From Campylobacterota bacterium (GTDB lineage: Bacteria > Bdellovibrionota > Bacteriovoracia > Bacteriovoracales > Bacteriovoracaceae), in contig QNFX01000002.1 in the NCBI GenBank assembly GCA_003650125.1, forward strand, positions 1-64,000: a DNA stretch of 64,000 bases. The letters run 5' to 3'. The notes below the pieces were generated by a model that worked only from the letters and a program-made list of their open reading frames with translations, was not told the origin of the DNA and searched no databases. Within the stretch, counting starts at the first letter, position 1. Each line of letters starts with the position of its first letter. Position numbers and translations under genes: made by a program. Shown here in pieces: positions 45,759-54,079 of the stretch.

Positions 45759-46478
45759 CTAGCTTGCTTTCTTATTAAAGTTTTTATCGATAATTTTTAA
45801 GAAGAAAGTAGACTCATTTTTCTTTTCTTCTTTTGCCATCGCTTTAATGAATAATTTAACTAACTCGGGATCAAATTGTGAACCAGAAAACTCTTGAAGC
45901 TCATCAAATGCCACCTGATAGGGGAGACCTTGTCTATAAGGCCTGCTAGAAGTCATGGCATCAAAAGTATCTGATATTAGAATTATGCGAGAGAACAGAG
46001 GAATTTCATCACTTTTTAGGCCATCAGGGTAGCCTCTGCCATCAAATCGTTCATGATGATGTTTAGATATTTTTGCCACTGTCTTGAAATCCTTAAATCC
46101 CGCTAAAATTTCAGCAGATTTTACCGGATGTTCCTTCATAATTAGAAATTCATCTTCATTTAATCTTGTGGGTTTGTTTAAGATAAAATCAGGAGTTCCA
46201 ATTTTTCCCACATCATGAAATAAACCTGCCATTTCGAGGTCATATAATTCACTTTCTTTAAAACCCATTTCCCGACCTAGATTCAGTGAATACCAGGCCA
46301 CTCTAGTACTGTGGTTGTAAGTGTAGTGATCTTTCGCGTCAAGTGCCTGAAGTATCGTTCTACAGGCCATTTCACAAGTTTTGCGATGTTCTTCTTTCAG
46401 ACTTCGAATTTCTTCACTTTGCTTTATAAGTGTTAACTCAGTGAGAGAAATAATATTATTTGAATCGCTTTTTCCCAT
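45759..46478 (-). CDS. HD-GYP domain phosphodiesterase
   Basis: About 239 residues from ATG 46478 (a TTG at 46490 is in frame). The HD-GYP domain has YNHSTRVAWYSLNLG, GLFHDVGKIGTPDFIL, KHHHERFDGRGYPDGL and ILISDTFDAMTSSRPYR, all metal- and substrate-binding residues of cyclic-di-GMP phosphodiesterases. The N-terminal ~40 residues look like a short coiled coil, without receiver or membrane domain. It probably degrades cyclic di-GMP, which in related predators controls motility and predation. Divergent from the PP2C-like gene. Confidence 0.92.
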   Translation of the reverse strand: MGKSDSNNIISLTELTLIKQSEEIRSLKEEHRKTCEMACRTILQALDAKDHYTYNHSTRVAWYSLNLGREMGFKESELYDLEMAGLFHDVGKIGTPDFILNKPTRLNEDEFLIMKEHPVKSAEILAGFKDFKTVAKISKHHHERFDGRGYPDGLKSDEIPLFSRIILISDTFDAMTSSRPYRQGLPYQVAFDELQEFSGSQFDPELVKLFIKAMAKEEKKNESTFFLKIIDKNFNKKAS

Positions 46479-46577
46479 TTTTTTACTCAAGTTTAAATTA
46501 TGAATACCTATCGGATTGATGTGAGGAGGGCCTTACCAGATTTCGCTTTGGACTAAAACGATGTAATCTTAAGTTCG

Positions 46578-47636
46578 ATGGCAAAATTACTAATCAATGA
46601 AAACGGTGGGATAATAAGGGATTTCATTAGTCCTATTAAGGAAATCTCAGAGTTTAGTACTCTGGAAATTAATTCCTATGTAGAGGGTGAAACTTCAAAT
46701 GAAGAAGTCGGATTGATTGTGGAATACGGGGAAGATATTGGTGATATTAAAAAATCTGGGCCAATTCTTCTCGCTTATAATCCCTCTGAAACAGATATTT
46801 CAAAATTAGAGCAGTTTTTGAAAGAAAATCCTGAGATTTATGGCCCGTTAGATTTAGATAAAAGTCTTCAATTACAAATTCCTGTAATAAGAGAATTTTT
46901 AAAAACATTAAAAAAAACATTAGAATTAAAAGGGTTAGAGCAAAAGGTTAACAAACTTAGAAAAGAGACAAAATCTCAACTTGATATTATTAAAAAAACG
47001 TTTGAAAAAATGGTTCCGGTAAGAAGTTCAAAAAATAATGGAATAAATGTTTATGTAAAGTTCGCCTCAGGTAGTTCTCAGGGAGGTGAGTTTTTCGATA
47101 TTGTAAATATTTCGATGCAGACACTTATTCTTTGGAATAGAAGTAATACTTATCAGGGATCAAATAATTTTTTAGATTCATTTCAGGCCTTTGAGAGCAA
47201 GAGCTACGTCCTTGAAGTCTTGGAGAAGTTTATTAGAGATTTAAAACCTGAAGAGGGTCAAGAGGTTTTTCTTGGACAGATAGATTTAAAAACTTTGACC
47301 TTCAGTGGATTTAATATTTCTAACTCTTTTTTTTACTTTGAAGATGATAAAAAAATTCCCAATTCTTCCTTTGAAACTTTAAGACCATTTAGTGTTAGGT
47401 TAAAAAGAGGTGAGAGATTTTTAATCTTATCATCAGGTGCCATGGAAAGCTTAAGAGAGTTAAACCCTGACCTGAATTTGAAAGTTAAATTGGATGAGTC
47501 GAGTTTGTTAAGTCCTAGAGAAGTATTAGATGAGATCTTTTTTGAATTAAAAAGAAATAGTAAGAAAAAGTTTCTTCCCAACGATTGTGTCATAATATTA
47601 GTAGAGGTGGATAAAAATGTTATCTTTCAAGTTTAA
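46578..47636 (+). CDS. Degenerate PP2C/SpoIIE-type phosphatase-like protein
   Basis: 352 residues. The first ~110 could be a degenerate receiver-like domain (VGLIVEYGEDIGDIKKSGPILLAYNP), then a coiled-coil linker (about 115-150). The rest follows SpoIIE/RsbU order: GSSQGGEFFDI where active enzymes have vGGDfyD, LKRGERFLILSSGAMESL where they have l-pGD-LllyTDGv-E, and LPNDCVIILVEV where they have DD-T-lvv. The key metal Asp residues are changed, so it is probably inactive and acts by binding. There is no ribosome site; a TAATCT ends nine bases before the ATG, so it may be leaderless. Confidence 0.55.
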   Translation: MAKLLINENGGIIRDFISPIKEISEFSTLEINSYVEGETSNEEVGLIVEYGEDIGDIKKSGPILLAYNPSETDISKLEQFLKENPEIYGPLDLDKSLQLQIPVIREFLKTLKKTLELKGLEQKVNKLRKETKSQLDIIKKTFEKMVPVRSSKNNGINVYVKFASGSSQGGEFFDIVNISMQTLILWNRSNTYQGSNNFLDSFQAFESKSYVLEVLEKFIRDLKPEEGQEVFLGQIDLKTLTFSGFNISNSFFYFEDDKKIPNSSFETLRPFSVRLKRGERFLILSSGAMESLRELNPDLNLKVKLDESSLLSPREVLDEIFFELKRNSKKKFLPNDCVIILVEVDKNVIFQV

Positions 47637-48207
47637 AATAGTTCTTTTATTCCTAATCCCCAGTCTAAGTTTTGGGTTTAATGACTTAACCTGTCTGAGC
47701 AATGGTTTTGAAACGACCGTTACCCACAAGGCAAAACCATTTGGCCTGATAGAGAACTTTTTAACCGTATCTAAAGATACCTGCGTTTTAGATATAAATG
47801 TTAAAAAATGGGAAGTTTGGAAAAGGAAATGGTCGGTAGATATTTGTCGCTTACCCGTTCATATTAAGTATGGGACTGGAGCAGTTGATATTTATAAAAG
47901 AAAAGGAAGTTGTCCTCCATATGCTTCAGATGCGGTTGGGAATGAGTATTGTCAAAAATTAAAAGAACTTGAAAAACTAATTCTAGATGAAGGGTTGATC
48001 TTTGCAAAAGGATTGAAGGAAGACTTAAACTCAGAACATGGCAAAGTTTATTGTATTTATTTACTTTTGCAGGGGTATTTAAGAGATGGAATTATATATG
48101 GCCCAGAGTCTAAGAGTATCTTTCCTGGAGTCGTGATTGAAAAAGTAGAAGTGGTTGAACCACTAAAAGAAGAGGAAAAGAGCGCAACACCCTCATCCTC
48201 TTTTTAG
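47617..48207 (+). CDS. Small secreted protein, unknown
   Basis: 196 residues with signal peptide MLSFKFKIVLLFLIPSLSFG and a GAGGTGGA ribosome site inside the upstream gene (20-base overlap). Six Cys in the mature part (LTCLSNG, DTCVLD, DICRLPV, GSCPPYA, EYCQKL, VYCIYL) suggest three disulfides in a periplasmic protein. The last 30 residues are charged and low-complexity. No family recognised. Coupling to the PP2C-like gene suggests a shared pathway. Confidence 0.6.
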   Translation: MLSFKFKIVLLFLIPSLSFGFNDLTCLSNGFETTVTHKAKPFGLIENFLTVSKDTCVLDINVKKWEVWKRKWSVDICRLPVHIKYGTGAVDIYKRKGSCPPYASDAVGNEYCQKLKELEKLILDEGLIFAKGLKEDLNSEHGKVYCIYLLLQGYLRDGIIYGPESKSIFPGVVIEKVEVVEPLKEEEKSATPSSSF

Positions 48208-49334
48208 CCGAGGGCCTTTTTTAGGTCACTTAAAAGATCATCTATATCTTCAATACCCACACTAAGTCGGATTAAGTTATCAGTAATACCCAGGTCTTCT
48301 CTTATTTTTTTAGGGATTGAAGCATGAGTCATAATTGCCGGGTGCTCAATTAAACTCTCAACTCCACCTAAACTTTCGGCCAGAGTGAAAAGTTTAACCT
48401 TCTTTAAGAAGGCACGAGATTCTTTAAGTCCCCCTTTGATATAAAAGGTAATCATTCCGCCAAACCCTGACATTTGAGCTCTAGCGATTTTATATTGGGG
48501 ATGGGATTTAAGTCCTGGGTAGATGACATTTTCAACTTTAGAGTGCGTTTTTAAAAAATTGGCAATTTTGATAGCATTTTTTTGATGTCTATCCATTCTT
48601 ACGCCAAGAGTTTTTAAGCCTCTTAGTACAAGCCATGAATCAAAAGGTGATTGGCTTGGGCCAATAGAGTTTTGCAGTACCCATAGTTTATCATAGAACT
48701 TTTTATCTTTTAAAATTAGACAGCCCCCTACAACATCAGAGTGACCATTTAAATATTTAGTCATGGAATGGAGAACAATATCCGCTCCGAGATCAAGAGG
48801 TTTTTGAAAATAAGGACTCATAAAAGTGTTATCAACTACAACTTTTGCCTTCCCTGCCATTTTAGATAATTTTTTTAGATCTGAAATCTTTAGCGTTGGA
48901 TTGGTCGGTGTTTCAAGCCATAACATATCAGGGTTATGTTCTTTTATAGCATTAGCAACTTTTTTGATATCAGTCGTATCAATGAAAATAAAATTGTGGA
49001 GCTGGTGAAAAACAGTAGTAAATAAACGATAGGTTCCACCATAGACATCATCACCACAAAGAACAGTTGAGCCAGGTTTTAAGGCATGCATGATGAGCAT
49101 TTCCGCAGACATTCCCGAAGAAGTAACCAAGGCATACTTACCATTTTCAAGAGATGCCAGGCATTCTTCTAGTCTGGTTCTCGTAGGGTTGTGACTTCTG
49201 GTATATTCATAACCTTTGTGTACCCCCGGAGAGGATTGAGCAAAGGTTGAAGTTTGAAAAATAGGAGGAATAACCGCTCCTGTTTCTTTATCTGGTTTAT
49301 TTCCTACATGAATAACTTTGGTACTTATTTTCAT
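48204..49334 (-). CDS. Cystathionine gamma-lyase/synthase (PLP)
   Basis: 376 residues of the Cys/Met-metabolism PLP family: YEYTRSHNPTRTRLEECLASLE, SSGMSAEM, DNTFMSPYFQKPLDLGADIVLHSMTKYLNGHSDVVGG with the PLP Lys, and SLGGVESLIEHP. Family members act as cystathionine gamma-synthase or -lyase. Because the gene directly follows a cystathionine beta-synthase gene, sharing one base (TAATG), I favour the lyase, releasing cysteine from cystathionine. Confidence 0.9.
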   Translation of the reverse strand: MKISTKVIHVGNKPDKETGAVIPPIFQTSTFAQSSPGVHKGYEYTRSHNPTRTRLEECLASLENGKYALVTSSGMSAEMLIMHALKPGSTVLCGDDVYGGTYRLFTTVFHQLHNFIFIDTTDIKKVANAIKEHNPDMLWLETPTNPTLKISDLKKLSKMAGKAKVVVDNTFMSPYFQKPLDLGADIVLHSMTKYLNGHSDVVGGCLILKDKKFYDKLWVLQNSIGPSQSPFDSWLVLRGLKTLGVRMDRHQKNAIKIANFLKTHSKVENVIYPGLKSHPQYKIARAQMSGFGGMITFYIKGGLKESRAFLKKVKLFTLAESLGGVESLIEHPAIMTHASIPKKIREDLGITDNLIRLSVGIEDIDDLLSDLKKALG

Positions 49335-50719
49335 TAATAACTCTGTTTTTCTGAGATGAATTTTAAAATATCTATGTTGGTTAAAATAGTGAGTACTTTA
49401 TCTTTTCTAGTAACTAGTAAAATATCTTTATTACTAACTAATGTTTCTGAGACGTTAGAAAGCAGCTCTCCACAGTCAACGATTTTAAATTTATCATCGT
49501 AGGCCAGGGTGACCGGATCACTGGGGGATATTTCCCCATCTAAAATAGGTTTTAAAAGCATTCTTTCTGTAACCACACCATTAATGGTTCCCTTACTAGA
49601 GACTGGAAGTTGCGATAGCGCTTTTTCATTCATTATTTCAATTGCCTCTCCAACAGTGGCATTATCATTAATGGTAATGAGCTCCTCTCTATCTTTTCCG
49701 ATAGAGGAGATTAATTCTTCTAAAGTAACGTTAAAAGATGGAGTAGTATAACCATTATCACTCATCCAATCGTCGTTATAAATTTTAGAGGTGTACCTAT
49801 TTCCAGAATCGGGAAGAATAACTAATATTTTTTGGGGTTCTTTTAAAGTTTTGGCATATTTAATGGCGCCAACTACCGCCCCACCGCCAGATCCTCCAGT
49901 ATAGATTCCCTCTTTACTAAGAAGTTTTCGGGTCATTATAAATGATTCTTTATCTCCAACAACTTCCCATTTATCGATAACATCAAAATCATAGTTTCCA
50001 GGAATAAAATCTTCTCCTATACCTTCAAGCACATAGGTATGGGCCTGAGTCATCTCTCCCGTCTCAGCGTAGTGGGCGAGAATGGATCCTTCACAATCCA
50101 CTCCAACAGTGGTGATTGATGGTTTTTTCTCTTTTAAATATTTTGAAATCCCAGTAATCGTTCCCCCGGTCCCAACAGTGGCAACGAAGGCATCAAATTC
50201 TCCTCCAGTCTGTTCGAGAATTTCCGGCCCTGTGCTGCTGTAATGAGCTTCCGAGTTCCAAAGGTTTTCATATTGATTTACGTAATAAGAATTAGGAATA
50301 GTCTGAGAAAGTCTCTCGGCCACACTGTAATAACTTCTTGGATCTTCTGGTTCTACATTAGTGGGGCAAATTACCACGCGGGCCCCAAAGGCCCTAAGGT
50401 TATTTATTTTTTCTCTTGATTGTTTATCTGCTAGAACAAATACACATTTATACCCATGAACCGCCGCATACATTGCAAGTCCTACGCCGGTGTTGCCTGA
50501 GGTTCCTTCAATGATGGTTCCCCCTGGTTTTAAAAGGCCGTCTTTAACCGCGTTATCTAGAATGTAAGCACCAATTCGTTCTTTAATAGAACCACCTGGA
50601 TTCATATATTCTAACTTGACGTAAATCTCAGAATCTACGCCAGATGCCACGTGATTTAGTTTAATTATAGGGGTATTTCCAATTGCTTCTAGAACATTTG
50701 CTTTTGCACCATGTAACAT
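49334..50719 (-). CDS. Cystathionine beta-synthase with CBS-domain pair
   Basis: About 461 residues from ATG 50719, with GGAG ahead; the frame stays open 12 codons upstream into the ATPase gene. The PLP domain holds LEAIGNTPIIKL, LEYMNPGGSIKERIG (PLP Lys) and EGTSGNTGVGLA, then VATVGTGGTITGISKYLKEKKP and the GSGGGAVVG loop. The last ~120 residues form two CBS repeats (ITINDNATVGEAIEIMNEKALSQLPV...), as in eukaryotic CBS, where they regulate activity. It joins homocysteine and serine, the first step of reverse transsulfuration. Confidence 0.93.
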   Translation of the reverse strand: MLHGAKANVLEAIGNTPIIKLNHVASGVDSEIYVKLEYMNPGGSIKERIGAYILDNAVKDGLLKPGGTIIEGTSGNTGVGLAMYAAVHGYKCVFVLADKQSREKINNLRAFGARVVICPTNVEPEDPRSYYSVAERLSQTIPNSYYVNQYENLWNSEAHYSSTGPEILEQTGGEFDAFVATVGTGGTITGISKYLKEKKPSITTVGVDCEGSILAHYAETGEMTQAHTYVLEGIGEDFIPGNYDFDVIDKWEVVGDKESFIMTRKLLSKEGIYTGGSGGGAVVGAIKYAKTLKEPQKILVILPDSGNRYTSKIYNDDWMSDNGYTTPSFNVTLEELISSIGKDREELITINDNATVGEAIEIMNEKALSQLPVSSKGTINGVVTERMLLKPILDGEISPSDPVTLAYDDKFKIVDCGELLSNVSETLVSNKDILLVTRKDKVLTILTNIDILKFISEKQSY

Positions 50720-50730
50720 TACTTTCTCCT

Positions 50731-51741
50731 CTACCAACTTTTGGCAAGCTGGCAAACCTGATCTTCAGGAAGTAGGCTAAATATTTCGCCGAACTGTAGG
50801 ATATTTATATAGTTTTTTTCCGCAAAGTCCATAATTTCCCTCTCTCTATTCCATAGAGTAGTCCTAATGTTTGCCATTTTTGACTCTTTAGGTTGCCACT
50901 TTGCAAGATGGGGGGACCAACTGCGATTTATAATAAAATAATTATCTTCATGCAGGAAAGAAGCAGCTTTAGACTTAATTTCAGCTGCCTCAGAGATTTT
51001 TTTATGATCTACGGAGGCAATCAAAAACCAATTGGAGAGTTCTTTGTTTTTTAAGGTCTCCTGGACTTCTAAGGCCTTGATGAAATCATCTTTATGATTG
51101 TAGACGATTCCAATGGTCTCTATGAATTCAGTTACAAAATGCGCCCCGGTAATACTTTCGAGGAGGTCCAATAACTTTTTTATTCCAGAGGATAGCAAGG
51201 TAGTGAAAAATTTTCTTTTCTTTCCTCCAGATTTTAAGTGTTGGAATATATCTAAATAAATCTTTTTAAAAAATAGTTTTATCTTCTTGGATGATTCTAA
51301 AAAATCAATAAAATGTTGACCGGGTGGAGTGTCTAAAATAATAGTTTCGTAATTATTTTGGGATAGATGGTGATCTACTTCCACTAAAGCAAGAATTTCA
51401 TTCATGCCACCATTAGGCCTGGTTAAGATTTTTAAGATGGGATTTTCAATAACTTTTTCGCCACCGATTCTTTTAAAAGTCTCTCTAGGAGACATTAAAA
51501 GGGCATCGAAAGAAAAATCGTCTTGCATATTTAAATGAACTTTAGAGCTGATCGTTTCAACTTTTCCTGCCCGGGCCTCAGATAATTTTAAGATTTCTTT
51601 CAACCTTTTGGCAGGGTCAATAGTTATTAATAAGACTTTATGTCCCTTTGAGGCCAAGGCCACGGCGCGCGAAGTGGCCAGGGTCGTTTTTCCGACACCG
51701 CCAGTGCCACAAAAAATTTCTAGTTTTTTTGGCCGGATCAT
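50731..51741 (-). CDS. ArsA/Get3-like ATPase lacking the signature lysine
   Basis: 336 residues. The P-loop reads GTGGVGKTT (residues 12-20): the conserved Lys of the deviant Walker A is Thr13, while the second Lys remains. ITIDPAKRLKEIL and IILDTPPGQHFIDFL match the switch regions of ArsA/Get3 ATPases. Its start overlaps the partner gene's stop by four bases (ATGA), suggesting a heterodimer. No arsenite pump gene is visible; an envelope or membrane-protein-targeting role is open. Confidence 0.82.
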   Translation of the reverse strand: MIRPKKLEIFCGTGGVGKTTLATSRAVALASKGHKVLLITIDPAKRLKEILKLSEARAGKVETISSKVHLNMQDDFSFDALLMSPRETFKRIGGEKVIENPILKILTRPNGGMNEILALVEVDHHLSQNNYETIILDTPPGQHFIDFLESSKKIKLFFKKIYLDIFQHLKSGGKKRKFFTTLLSSGIKKLLDLLESITGAHFVTEFIETIGIVYNHKDDFIKALEVQETLKNKELSNWFLIASVDHKKISEAAEIKSKAASFLHEDNYFIINRSWSPHLAKWQPKESKMANIRTTLWNREREIMDFAEKNYINILQFGEIFSLLPEDQVCQLAKSW

Positions 51742-52535
51742 AGGAGATTTTCCATATAAGGGGTTATTTGCGCCACAATATCTTTTGCTTTTTCTTCAAA
51801 AATATGAGGAATAGGATGTTTTAGTTCTCCCAAATCTTTTTCATACCAATTAACAACTTTTTCTTCTAATGCCAGCTTCTGTTTAAGAAATTCGGGTAGT
51901 CCATGCCAGTTTTTTAATTGATGGAAAAAGGAATTATTCATTACTAAATGAGGCGCACTATAATCCAGGGTTTTTATCTTGGTTTGTAATTCGATTCCTT
52001 CATTTAGCGCCATTAAAGTAGGCAAAAATAAGATAATGATTTTTAAAACGTTAGGATCTTTAGTCATTTTATTTATTTTCTTGATATCTTCGACTAAAGG
52101 GCCAGTTTTAAAAATATTTTTAAAATTTCTTGGAGTTTCAAAAAGGGTTAGAACATGACCTGATGAAGGAGAATCAAGAACTATGCTCAGTTCCGGATCT
52201 TCATTAAGCATATCAATTAAATGACCTAAAATTACGAGGTTTTTAAGTCCTGGAATAATATTAAATAAGGAGTGAAAAAAAGGAACCTTGACTACCCAGG
52301 AACCTAGATTTTGGGAATGCAATTTTTTTCCCACATAGGTTTTTAAACTCTCATCTTCTTCTAGCTTGAGAACGGGTATGTTCATCGCCGCACAAAGTTG
52401 ACTGGGAGGATCCTGGTCAAAATGGTTGTAGAGAACCTTTTTTCCCTTGGCGATAAGTTGCTTTGTAAGGGCCAGAGAAACAATCGTTTTTCCGACACCA
52501 CCCTTGCCTGTAATGATATAAAGTCTTTTATGCAT
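51738..52535 (-). CDS. ArsA/Get3-like ATPase with intact signature lysine
   Basis: 265 residues. P-loop TGKGGVGKTI has both lysines (Lys11, Lys16). NHFDQDPPSQLCAAM replaces the usual DPAHSL switch and IVLDSPSSGHVLTLFETP resembles the switch II region. Shorter than typical Get3 (about 320). Paired with the following ArsA-like gene (ATGA overlap), and two bases after the outer-membrane protein gene, so the barrel, both ATPases and the transsulfuration enzymes probably share a transcript. Confidence 0.8.
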   Translation of the reverse strand: MHKRLYIITGKGGVGKTIVSLALTKQLIAKGKKVLYNHFDQDPPSQLCAAMNIPVLKLEEDESLKTYVGKKLHSQNLGSWVVKVPFFHSLFNIIPGLKNLVILGHLIDMLNEDPELSIVLDSPSSGHVLTLFETPRNFKNIFKTGPLVEDIKKINKMTKDPNVLKIIILFLPTLMALNEGIELQTKIKTLDYSAPHLVMNNSFFHQLKNWHGLPEFLKQKLALEEKVVNWYEKDLGELKHPIPHIFEEKAKDIVAQITPYMENLL

Positions 52536-52537
52536 GC

Positions 52538-53188
52538 TTAGAAAGAGTAAAAGCTTGTGAATAATAGTTTGTAATAGGACCCTTCAATTTCGTCACCATT
52601 ATCTGATGTTACATCAAAAGGATTATGAAATTGAAATAGTCCTCCTACTGTAAAGTGACGATTTAACCTAAGATCAAGTCCTGCTCCAAAATTGAGCCCA
52701 AAAACAATATTTCTATCAGACTCATAGACTCCAGTAGAATAGTTTGAGGTAATTTTTGGGGCGTACATTCCCATTCCCCCTAAAGCAAAGGGAATAAAAC
52801 TATCAAAGTGAAAAAACTTTCCTTTTAAGGACGCGGCCAATCCAAATAGCGATACTTCATGGATATCCTGGCCATAAGAGTTGGCATGTAAGTCTATTAA
52901 AAGGTCAAAAGAATGGCTGGCAGAGTAATTGTAAAGAATATCCCAAGAGAGGTTACTAGAGCCGCTGCTCTCAAAATCTCCGCTCATATAGGCCTGGCCA
53001 ATACCGAGTCCTACAGAATGGATATTAATACCATCATTAGCTCTTTTAGGTTTGGGAAGATCTCCCGATTTATCACCGGTAGTCATTTGTTCCATTTTGT
53101 TTTTAGAGAAGGAAGGCGCACAAACAAAACTGGCCATCATAAAGACGGCCAGTGGATATTTTATAAATTTTATTAGGGAGTTCAACAT
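52538..53188 (-). CDS. Outer-membrane beta-barrel-like protein
   Basis: 216 residues; GGTGGG before ATG and signal peptide ending VCAPSFS. Mature sequence has alternating strands rich in Gly and aromatics (INIHSVGLGIGQAYMSGDF, FDLLIDLHANSYG, FIPFALGGMGMY, FGLNFGAGLDLRLNRHFTVGG) and ends ...LLFTSFYSF with a terminal Phe, the usual signal for the BAM machine. It resembles OmpA/OmpX-type small barrels. First gene of the operon with two ArsA-like ATPases. Confidence 0.72.
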   Translation of the reverse strand: MLNSLIKFIKYPLAVFMMASFVCAPSFSKNKMEQMTTGDKSGDLPKPKRANDGINIHSVGLGIGQAYMSGDFESSGSSNLSWDILYNYSASHSFDLLIDLHANSYGQDIHEVSLFGLAASLKGKFFHFDSFIPFALGGMGMYAPKITSNYSTGVYESDRNIVFGLNFGAGLDLRLNRHFTVGGLFQFHNPFDVTSDNGDEIEGSYYKLLFTSFYSF

Positions 53189-53226
53189 TACCCACCTAAA
53201 GACGTTAAGTTAGTATTTAATTTATA

Positions 53227-53610
53227 CTAGTTTAAAGTGCTTGGTGTTTCAACTGAAGAAGTACCCATTTCTGAGTTATTTCCCATAAAAGCTTGGAAAG
53301 ACTCTTCAACTGGAGTTTCCTCAGTTCCTTCTAGGCCTTTGATGTATCCAGTAAAAGTACCTTCAACACATCTGATAACTCTTTTAAGTAGGTCTACATT
53401 ACCTTCTCTAGTAGATTTTCTTTCTTGATCAAAAAGAAGTTGAATCTGTGTCATGTAAGTGATGTCATTTTTTGTTTTGTTATCAATTACTTTAATCTCA
53501 TTCCCTTCTCTAACGATCTGGGCGATTTCTTCCAAAGTTACATAACAGCTTTGGTGAGTGTCATAAAGTTTACGGTTTTGATACCTTTTGATGATTCTAA
53601 CGTCATTCAT
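53227..53610 (-). CDS. PhaR-like polyhydroxyalkanoate regulator
   Basis: 127 residues. The N-terminal ~60 residues (IIKRYQNRKLYDTHQSCYVTLEEIAQIV and VIDNKTKNDITYMTQIQLLF) are the PHB/PHA accumulation regulator DNA-binding domain. In PHA-producing bacteria PhaR represses phasin and related genes. No pha genes are near. In predatory relatives such proteins may serve broader regulation. The C-terminal part is short and lacks the full second PhaR domain. Confidence 0.85.
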   Translation of the reverse strand: MNDVRIIKRYQNRKLYDTHQSCYVTLEEIAQIVREGNEIKVIDNKTKNDITYMTQIQLLFDQERKSTREGNVDLLKRVIRCVEGTFTGYIKGLEGTEETPVEESFQAFMGNNSEMGTSSVETPSTLN

Positions 53611-54079
53611 TATTTATTCCCCTAATTTACTTCCAATTATCTTAGAATGTTTTTAATTTTTATATCACTAAATCATCAGTTTACGACGGCTCGTGTAAAA
53701 GTTTCTTGCCGCACATCAGCACTGGATTAGATTATGTAAAATCAAGTGCTTATGGTCTTTAAGGCCCTTGATGCTTTGCTCTTAAAGATTCTTGATAACT
53801 GAAATAGCAATTTTTTAGGGTTCATGTCAACAATTCAATTAACTCAAGTGTCAAATAAACGAGGTTAGTTCTTTTTTGAAATATCTGAGCAAAAAATGAG
53901 CTCATTTTAGCCGTCGATCTAAAGTTAATTAGCTTAATAAAATCAAGTGGTTAGACAAGGAAAATACTACCATGAGTACGCTAAATTCGAGGTCTTGGAA
54001 AATATTAATTTTTCCTAACAATTTTCACGAATAGAGAGGTTGTCAGGAAGATAACTCATCAAGGTCAGGAAGGCATTTA
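53611..54079. other. Intergenic region (469 bases) with perfect palindrome and direct repeat
   Basis: No coding frame is convincing. It contains a perfect 16-base palindrome, AAAATGAGCTCATTTT (53893-53908), and a 12-base direct repeat, TAAAATCAAGTG (53737-53748 and 53938-53949). Near the right end TCAGGAAG occurs twice, the second copy forming the ribosome site of the TPR gene. A small regulatory RNA or operator region is possible but not shown. Confidence 0.4.
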
